The notes below the pieces were generated by a model, which was not told where the DNA came from, did not search any database, and saw only the letters and a list, made by a program, of their open reading frames with translations. From Fibrobacterota bacterium (GTDB lineage: Bacteria > Fibrobacterota > Chitinivibrionia > Chitinivibrionales > JANQEN01), in contig JAUXBV010000042.1 in NCBI GenBank assembly GCA_030619215.1, positions 1-11,805 on the forward strand: DNA of 11,805 nt. The letters run 5' to 3'. A program made the position numbers and the translations under genes. Below, in pieces: positions 6,463 through 11,805 of the stretch (its first letter is position 1; each line of letters opens with the position of its first letter).

Positions 6463-8184
6463 TTATTTAACAACAGGAAGGGTGCTTCTTTGAATAGAAC
6501 CGTCTTTAAAAAGATATTCAACAAAAATTAAACCTGAAGAAATAGATACAGGCATGTAAATTCTATTGCTATATTTTCCAATTTTGATTGAAGAAAGCTG
6601 CTTACCTGCAGAGTTATAAATACTTATTGCATGAATTTTATTCTGCGGGATAGTAAACATGAGCTGATTATTTTTGCTTTGAACAATTGGTTGTTGTTTA
6701 AGCTTTTGATTGTAATTATCAGAAATTGGTGTTGGACTACCATATATAATCTCTAGAGTTTGATCGCCTAATTTTATGCTAAGCTGGTCATATTTTGACC
6801 AGGGATTGGATGTTTGAAAAGTTGGGTATGTCCAGTAATATTTATAGCTTATAGCGTTAAAAGCTGCGCGCCTCGCCTTTACGGAAAAATGTACAGAATC
6901 AGAGGTTAGGATAACAGTAAGAAGGGTGTCGGCAAGCTCGATTAAACCTGGAACACAGGCTGTATCAGGGTGCATATTTTTAAGTGTGTCGCTGCCGTCA
7001 ACGGTTAGAGAAATTGAATTTTTCAGAATGATATCCGGTACCAGGCAATTACCATCGGGATCTAATAAATGAATATATACCGTTTCAGAAGAGGTTTCGA
7101 AATAGTATGGTGTGTCATTTATATGTGATGCTATGTGTGCTGGTGTTATATCAAATGTTGTCAGGGAATCCTCGAGAGTATATAAATAGTAGTTCCAGGA
7201 GTCGTCCAACAGCTCAACTCCAGAGCCATCTGTCCGTGAAATGAAATTGAAATAGTGATAGTTAGCACTGCCTTGCGTGAATGCGCTCCACAGGCTCCCT
7301 TTCTTTTTGAGAACAGTTCCTTCGTTACAGGCAGCACCGGTAGCAGAAATTTGATTAACTGGTTTTGTAGAGGGTTGGCTGTCGTAAACAAAACTGCCGG
7401 ACTGGTCTATATATACCTTTCCTGATAGTGTTCCTACTGCTTCCAGGGAAAATGCAGAAACAGTTTCCTGATTATCGATATCATAGCCGGTTTCGCCGCT
7501 CCAGTTTGAGCCGTCCCATGAGAAGAAACGGATAAGGCCGTGTGTCCCGACTGCCCAGATACATGACTGGTTTCCCTTTGCCAGCCCAGGGCCGCCGTAA
7601 AGTCTGGTTATTCTACAGTTTGGGTTGGGAAGGTTGATTGTTAAGGTGTCTGTTTTGAAAACATTAAAGCTCTGGCCAATCATGTGGTGTACAGCAATTT
7701 TATTAGAAGCAACTGCTGCGAGAAAGACAATATCAAGATTATCAGCAGTATAGGCGAAAATGCCGAAAACCGAATCTACAGAGCCAACCGGGCTTTCCAC
7801 AGGGTCATCCACAGCCATCTTGTTGTTACTTGTAACAGTTGGCGGCGATTCAAGGACTGCATGCATGAGATACAGCTTATCAGAAGTTGAGAACAGGGCT
7901 ATATTATTCGAATCATTGCCAGCCATGAAGGCTTTCACCGGAGTCAGGTTTGTGTATGAAGATGGCAGGTTATAATCAAGGGTATCTCCGCTTCGCTGCC
8001 AGTGCTTGTTGTTGAAATATGAATGCAGAAACAGGAGGTTTGTATGTACCGAGGAGGTGCCGGCAGACAGGTCGCTAAGGAGACAAAGAATAATACCCAT
8101 AACAATAGCAAGGATAGGCAAACTATACCTTGTCCCGGTAATGCTTGAATGTTCCTTTTTTGTATTTGTTTTATAATAAAACAT
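6463..8184 (-). CDS. exported protein of unknown function with C-terminal sorting-like domain
   Basis: A 573-residue protein I do not recognise. A long polar start (1-20) is followed by a hydrophobic stretch at about 21-40 (SLPILAIVMGIILCLLSDLS), read as a signal peptide or anchor. Residues about 50-340 are rich in short beta-strand-like segments separated by Gly/Asp/Asn turns (such as GTHGLIRFFSWDGSNWSG), suggesting a beta-propeller, but no clear repeat can be set by eye. Residues about 500-573 (NNQLMFTIPQNKIHAISIYN, then GKQL and SSGLIFVEYLF) resemble a T9SS type A sorting domain. The ribosome binding site is weak (only GAG near the ATG). An internal Met29 would cut into the hydrophobic stretch, so the upstream start is kept. 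It lies between the Kelch lipoprotein and the VIT-VWA operon, all on the same strand. Confidence 0.7.
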   Translation of the reverse strand: MFYYKTNTKKEHSSITGTRYSLPILAIVMGIILCLLSDLSAGTSSVHTNLLFLHSYFNNKHWQRSGDTLDYNLPSSYTNLTPVKAFMAGNDSNNIALFSTSDKLYLMHAVLESPPTVTSNNKMAVDDPVESPVGSVDSVFGIFAYTADNLDIVFLAAVASNKIAVHHMIGQSFNVFKTDTLTINLPNPNCRITRLYGGPGLAKGNQSCIWAVGTHGLIRFFSWDGSNWSGETGYDIDNQETVSAFSLEAVGTLSGKVYIDQSGSFVYDSQPSTKPVNQISATGAACNEGTVLKKKGSLWSAFTQGSANYHYFNFISRTDGSGVELLDDSWNYYLYTLEDSLTTFDITPAHIASHINDTPYYFETSSETVYIHLLDPDGNCLVPDIILKNSISLTVDGSDTLKNMHPDTACVPGLIELADTLLTVILTSDSVHFSVKARRAAFNAISYKYYWTYPTFQTSNPWSKYDQLSIKLGDQTLEIIYGSPTPISDNYNQKLKQQPIVQSKNNQLMFTIPQNKIHAISIYNSAGKQLSSIKIGKYSNRIYMPVSISSGLIFVEYLFKDGSIQRSTLPVVK

Positions 8185-8217
8185 AACAATCTCGTTTGTT
8201 ATACTTAAAGCACAAGG

Positions 8218-8252
8218 TACAAATTTACCCAGTGCCCTTCAGGGTATTTGTA
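8218..8252. repeat. 35-base hairpin between the Kelch and unknown exported genes
   Basis: TACAAAT-TT-ACCC (8218-8230) pairs with GGGTATTTGTA (8242-8252) around the loop AGTGCCCTTCA, with two extra bases on one arm. It abuts the larger palindrome at 8252-8310. No T-run follows on either strand, so a simple terminator is unlikely; attenuation or mRNA end protection is possible. Confidence 0.45.
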
Positions 8253-8310
8253 TAACATTGTGTAGAAGCGGAAAGTCTATTGCATAGCCTTCCGCCTAAC
8301 ACACTGTTAT
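8252..8310. repeat. 59-bp near-perfect palindrome overlapping a stop codon
   Basis: ATAACA (8252-8257) matches TGTTAT (8305-8310); TGTGT matches ACACA; GCGGAA (8268-8273) matches TTCCGC (8290-8295); and CTAT matches ATAG around a 3-base loop. Only a few positions mismatch or bulge. It contains the TAA stop of the Kelch lipoprotein gene (8309-8307). No T-run follows, so it is not a canonical terminator. It may mark the 3' end of the upstream transcript or be a REP-like element. Confidence 0.55.
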
Positions 8311-10451
8311 GGGTAATATCGTAACACAGATCCCAACTGACCGAAGTTAGGAGGCCCCTGTTCTGCTCCTCCCAGTATGTACATTATATTATGATTGACA
8401 CAAATTGCAAAGCTGTGACGGGCTGAAGGGAGTGGTTTTTTCCCTGTCCATGTATCGGTTGCCGGGTTATACATTTCCATACTTGAAAGGGCGGTGAACT
8501 CATCCGGAAACATTGATACAGCGCCGCCGAGTGCGTATATTTTCCCGTTAACAACAGCAGCGCCAAAATTCATACGTCCGGTGTTCATCGCGCGAATCGG
8601 GCTGGTTGTATTGCTTACGGGATCGTACCTTTCAACTGATGTTAACGCTGTTGGATCCTGCAGGTTATTAATACCTCCCATGATGTAGACCGTGTCATTA
8701 AGCACAACAACCTGGTGGTATGCCCGCGCCATACTCATCGACCCCTTGGTGGCCCATGTTCCGGTTGCCGGGTCAAAAACATTTATCTCTGAAGAGGTTT
8801 CATACAGCCCTGTCAGGCCGCCGAATACATAAATAGAATCGTTAATAACGCATGCTGCATGGCCAAAAAGAGCGGAGGGCATCTGAAATTCAGTATCCCA
8901 GGTGTTGGATTGGGTATTATAAGTTTCAATGGTTTTGAAATTTTCGTCGTAGTTGGTGCCTCCAATGACGAATAATTTTGTACCGACCGCGACAACTGAT
9001 GCAGCAGAACGGGCTGTTGGCATGGTGCCGAATGATGACCAGCTGCTGTCAGTAGCATTGAACAGCTCCATTGAGGCGAGCGCGTTCGGGTACCAGTCAT
9101 CGACAATGAAAATGTCTTCAGCTCCGCCAATAGCATATAAAGTGTCATTTATAACAGCGGCCCCGCTGAATCTGCGCTTGTGGACAAGCGGATAAAAATC
9201 TTCCCATGTGTCAGTTGGGATAAGCCCCTGTACCGTAACCTTGCAACTGTCACGCCATGTATCACCCTTTTCGTCCAAAGCTTCGACGCAAACCAGGTGT
9301 ACTCCGGTGTCCTGCCAGGTATAGGTTAGGGTGTCATCTCCTTCCTTGGTGTCAACATTTGCGGTGCGGACTATTTCAAGCGGGTCTTTAGTGTACCATC
9401 TTATCAGGATATTTTTCCTAACTTTATTTTTAAAATTAACGGCGAGATTGACGCTTTGTCCGTTAACAACAGTATCAGTGTCGCTGGGCATAAGGGTCCA
9501 TGTAAAGAATGTCATTAACACCGTTGGAGATATTGCATTGATATCTGCCCTTGGAGAGAAGTCGCTTTCGTTTGTCAAAGTGTCAACGGATTTAACCTGG
9601 TATTGGTAGAAACAGGAATTTGTATCAGATAAATCCTTAAAGATAGTGTCACTGTAAACAGTATCATAGGCTGTGGCAATCTTTATAAAGCCGGTGTCGG
9701 TTGTATCCCTTCTATACACATTGTACCCAAGAAGGTCTGACACATTTACTTTTTCCCATGTTAAGATAACCGCGCCACTTACAGTATCATAGGCAGCAGA
9801 TAAAAAGCCCGGGGCCGGTGGTTTATCGTTTGGATCAAGAGAGAGATTTTTCGTATCAAGTTGTGTGGTTAATCCTGAGAATACAGAAATGTTTGTATCT
9901 ACACCTCTTAAATAACCGGGGTATTCATAATAGACATTATGGGTACCGGCAAGAATGAAGCTGATGATAAAATAGCCTGAGTCATCGGAGTGTGCATCGT
10001 AAGATGTCCCTGGAATATAAATTGAAACGCCCGCAGTTGCAGCGCTGTCTACTAATACTCTTCCGGAGATATTTCCCGGAGCCCACATGGTATCAATTCC
10101 AAGATCAAGTTTTATTGAGTCATTTGCATAAAGTATACTATCAATAACTATGACAAGAGAGCTGTCTTGTGTAAAGCCCTCAAGGTTGTAAATACCCGCT
10201 TTAATTTTTTCTATTAAGTATTCACCGTCTATATTTGTAACATCCCAGAATTCTATTGATGAGGCTGTATCAACAGGAGCAACCCGAACAAAGGCGTTAT
10301 TAACGGGATTGCCCAGGGAGTCAACAAGTATACCGCCTACCGTTTCAGTGCCGCTGCCGCCGAAAGTGGAGACGGTAGTCCCGTCACTGCAACAAAGAAA
10401 CAGCACGAACATGCTGCTGACCAGCGATAATGCAACGAAGAAGCGTTTCAT
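8307..10451 (-). CDS. probable lipoprotein with regulatory-like, FnIII-like and Kelch-propeller domains
   Basis: A 714-residue envelope protein. Residues 1-20 form a signal peptide ending in FLCC, so lipid attachment at Cys20 or Cys21 is likely, though the lipobox is not textbook. Then come two carboxypeptidase-regulatory-like beta sandwiches (about 37-120 and 126-205), a fibronectin type III-like domain (about 213-305; GYNVYRR and YQYQVKSVD are typical), a PKD/Ig-like domain (about 315-408), and six Kelch repeats (about 420-714), each marked by a hydrophobic-GG pair (YAIGG, FVIGG, YVFGG, YIMGG, YALGG, YILGG) that probably close into a propeller. It lacks the sorting-like C-terminus of its neighbours. 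The start lies 3 bases after the regulator's stop with only a weak ribosome binding site, so translation is probably coupled. Role inferred: surface binding of protein or glycan. Confidence 0.8.
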   Translation of the reverse strand: MKRFFVALSLVSSMFVLFLCCSDGTTVSTFGGSGTETVGGILVDSLGNPVNNAFVRVAPVDTASSIEFWDVTNIDGEYLIEKIKAGIYNLEGFTQDSSLVIVIDSILYANDSIKLDLGIDTMWAPGNISGRVLVDSAATAGVSIYIPGTSYDAHSDDSGYFIISFILAGTHNVYYEYPGYLRGVDTNISVFSGLTTQLDTKNLSLDPNDKPPAPGFLSAAYDTVSGAVILTWEKVNVSDLLGYNVYRRDTTDTGFIKIATAYDTVYSDTIFKDLSDTNSCFYQYQVKSVDTLTNESDFSPRADINAISPTVLMTFFTWTLMPSDTDTVVNGQSVNLAVNFKNKVRKNILIRWYTKDPLEIVRTANVDTKEGDDTLTYTWQDTGVHLVCVEALDEKGDTWRDSCKVTVQGLIPTDTWEDFYPLVHKRRFSGAAVINDTLYAIGGAEDIFIVDDWYPNALASMELFNATDSSWSSFGTMPTARSAASVVAVGTKLFVIGGTNYDENFKTIETYNTQSNTWDTEFQMPSALFGHAACVINDSIYVFGGLTGLYETSSEINVFDPATGTWATKGSMSMARAYHQVVVLNDTVYIMGGINNLQDPTALTSVERYDPVSNTTSPIRAMNTGRMNFGAAVVNGKIYALGGAVSMFPDEFTALSSMEMYNPATDTWTGKKPLPSARHSFAICVNHNIMYILGGAEQGPPNFGQLGSVLRYYP

Positions 10452-10454
10452 AGT

Positions 10455-11285
10455 TTATTTAGCATCCCGCTCTTTTGCAAGCGGGAAAATTTGAAAGTTA
10501 AACTGATATACCCGATCAACCCTGTTTTTATCGTGTTTTACTAAATCTAGCACTTCCCTTCTAAAAATTGCAAGTTTGTCTTCGATTTCCTTGTATGCTT
10601 CCTTTGAGAGGCTTAATGTTAACGTCGAGATACTCCTTTTTTCACGAGGAATACGGTCAATAGCCTCCTTTGCCAGATCCATTGTTGCAAGCTGAAAATT
10701 ATGCACCGCCACAAGCGGAATGTGCGGTACGGTTGTTACGGTTTTGTTGGTTACCCGATACGTATGATCTTCTTTTTTTTCAATAAGCCCCAGCTTCTTC
10801 AGAAGCTCAACCGATTTTTTTGCTTCGGTCGGGCTGATGGGCGGATCGAGCGTTTTAGCAAGCTGCTGATAGTCTCCTCTAAAGGGAAAATAATTCAACA
10901 ACTCTCGTATTGCAACATTGTACCATTTATCAAAATACATATATTGCTCGGCAGTAAGCTCATGGACTTTGGATTTGCGCATAGCGAGCAGTTTTTCAAA
11001 ATAATATTTCTTTCTGATGTGTTGGTTTGCCTGGTCATAAAGGACAATCAACTCAAAATATTCAGTCTCTTTTTTATTGAATTTGAAGAGCTCTGCAAAC
11101 CTGAAGATCGTGTTTTGAGAGATGTTTCGTTTTCCCTGCAGGATGTTTGAGAAAAAACCCGCGGATTTAAAGCCGACCTTCTGCCCTATATATCTATAGG
11201 AAAAGGAGGGCTGTTTCTTCTTGTGCGCTTCATATAAATCCTTAAGAAGCTGCCGGTAATTGATATACTCGAAAACATTTGCCAT
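10455..11285 (-). CDS. TIGR02147/DUF4423-family putative transcriptional regulator
   Basis: A 276-residue protein matching the TIGR02147 family, which is expanded in Fibrobacter. The opening MANVFEYINYRQLLKDLYEA is characteristic. Residues about 28-70 (SYRYIGQKVGF, SAGFFSNILQGKRNIS) look like an XRE-type helix-turn-helix, and about 110-180 resemble a winged helix (LLKKLGLIEKKEDHTYRVT). DNA binding is therefore likely, but the family's function is poorly established. ATG at 11285 is chosen over the one three codons upstream: AAGGAG sits only 2 bases from the upstream ATG, 11 from this one, and family members begin at this point. It is followed 3 bases later by the Kelch lipoprotein gene, which it probably controls together with itself. 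A palindrome about 80 bp upstream is a candidate operator. Confidence 0.82.
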   Translation of the reverse strand: MANVFEYINYRQLLKDLYEAHKKKQPSFSYRYIGQKVGFKSAGFFSNILQGKRNISQNTIFRFAELFKFNKKETEYFELIVLYDQANQHIRKKYYFEKLLAMRKSKVHELTAEQYMYFDKWYNVAIRELLNYFPFRGDYQQLAKTLDPPISPTEAKKSVELLKKLGLIEKKEDHTYRVTNKTVTTVPHIPLVAVHNFQLATMDLAKEAIDRIPREKRSISTLTLSLSKEAYKEIEDKLAIFRREVLDLVKHDKNRVDRVYQFNFQIFPLAKERDAK

Positions 11286-11368
11286 AATGCACATTTCTCC
11301 TTACACCAATAAATATAAGGAAAAATCAGCGGTTTGAATCAAAAAAAGTTTAGAGAATTAGTATTTTC

Positions 11369-11387
11369 TGTTTTCCAGCAGAAAACA
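11369..11387. promoter_or_regulatory. 19-bp palindrome upstream of the TIGR02147-family gene
   Basis: TGTTTTC (11369-11375), spacer CAGCA, GAAAACA (11381-11387); one further outer pair, C11368-G11388, extends it. It is the same motif as at 6294-6312. On the minus strand a -10-like TATACT (11392-11387) touches its edge, so a bound protein could block transcription start. It is 84 bases from the chosen start codon. The rest of the gap 11286-11527 is AT-rich with no supported gene. Confidence 0.5.
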
Positions 11388-11527
11388 GTATAATTGGATA
11401 AAATATAATAATACACAAGGTGAGGGTATATAAAGAACTTCCTGTCAGGTATACAAGAATTGCATAAATAAGATGGAATTATTCATTATATTTAGAATAT
11501 TATTATAGCAATTACAGGTCGTATATA

Positions 11528-11725
11528 CTAGCTCTTTTTCTCAGGCTCGGTCTCTTTGTCATCAGTCACATGCTCAATTTCGTTTTTCATGTCTTTGGAT
11601 GCTTTTTTAAACTCTTTAATCCCTTTTCCAAGCCCACTTGCCAACTCGGGAATCTTTTTCGCGCCAAAGAGAATGATGACAATTGCTAAGATAATGAGAA
11701 GTTCCTGTCCGCCTAAAAAGCCCAT
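11528..11725 (-). CDS. tatA: twin-arginine translocase subunit TatA/TatE
   Basis: A 65-residue TatA-family protein. A short N-terminus precedes a single membrane helix (about 7-20, [16 protein letters not shown]). The conserved Phe20-Gly21 hinge is followed by [21 protein letters not shown], the amphipathic helix typical of the family. A charged tail (about 45-65) completes it. TatA oligomerises in the inner membrane to let folded proteins with twin-arginine signals cross, together with TatC. No tatC or tatB is in the window, so the gene stands alone here. AAGGGAG ends about six bases before the ATG. The sequence cannot separate TatA from TatE. It is probably housekeeping and unrelated to the surface genes downstream. 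Confidence 0.92.
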   Translation of the reverse strand: MGFLGGQELLIILAIVIILFGAKKIPELASGLGKGIKEFKKASKDMKNEIEHVTDDKETEPEKKS

Positions 11726-11747
11726 GGTTTTCTCCCTTTTTATATAG

Positions 11748-11776
11748 GTTATACAAGCTGTTTACTATTTTTTTAA
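11748..11776 (-). promoter_or_regulatory. candidate tatA promoter
   Basis: On the minus strand TTAAAA (11776-11771) and TATAAC (11753-11748) are 17 bp apart, placed to start transcription about 15 bases before the tatA ribosome binding site. Each box matches the sigma-70 consensus only partly, and the region is AT-rich. Confidence 0.3.
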
Positions 11777-11805
11777 TCTCTCTAATATAATACAGAATTT
11801 TTTGA

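Noticed and set aside
8252..8310. The palindrome over the Kelch gene stop as another attC site (stop codon inside a CCATAAC-like core)
   Set aside because: The matching GTTATGG core was not found upstream of the regulator/Kelch unit, the genes are far longer than usual cassettes, and no comparable site follows the next gene.
11286..11294. Upstream ATG adding 3 residues to the TIGR02147-family protein
   Set aside because: The Shine-Dalgarno is only 2 bases from it, and family members begin at the following Met.

Overview
The window most resembles a bacterium of the Fibrobacterota / wider FCB group. The strongest clue is the protein at 10455-11285, which matches the TIGR02147/DUF4423 family, a family expanded in Fibrobacter. 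Three large exported proteins also end in C-terminal domains like the type IX secretion (T9SS) type A / FlgD-like sorting domains of FCB bacteria. This is recognition by eye; no database search was run.

Layout. Positions 1-1200 are AT-rich and carry a VapBC-type toxin-antitoxin pair on the + strand (477-1084). The pair is flanked by two folded sites of 73 and 76 bp that look like integron attC sites. The 7-base right core of the first (249-255) is the exact reverse complement of the left core of the second (1127-1133), as expected for one integron gene cassette spanning about 250-1196. Positions 1203-1482 are non-coding and hold several inverted repeats, including a probable minus-strand terminator (1392-1425).

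From 1483 to 11725 every gene is on the minus strand. In transcription order they are: tatA (11725-11528); a TIGR02147-family putative regulator (11285-10455); 3 bases later a probable lipoprotein with carboxypeptidase-regulatory-like, fibronectin-III-like and Kelch-propeller domains (10451-8307); a 122-bp gap with two hairpins; an unrecognised exported protein with a C-terminal sorting-like domain (8184-6463); a 289-bp gap; two consecutive VIT-VWA proteins with sorting-like C-termini (6173-3861 and 3810-1693); and a 49-residue membrane miniprotein with a strong ribosome binding site (1632-1483), followed by the terminator.

How they may work together (inference). The regulator and the surface proteins look like one envelope or adhesion module: metal-dependent VWA adhesion domains and beta-propellers exported to the surface, three of them probably by T9SS. 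A 19-bp palindrome, TGTTTTC-N5-GAAAACA, occurs about 80 bp upstream of the regulator gene and about 120 bp upstream of the VIT-VWA operon. It is a candidate shared operator. The strongest unusual observations are this shared palindrome, the cassette-like vapBC island, and the tandem VIT-VWA operon with its unlisted miniprotein.
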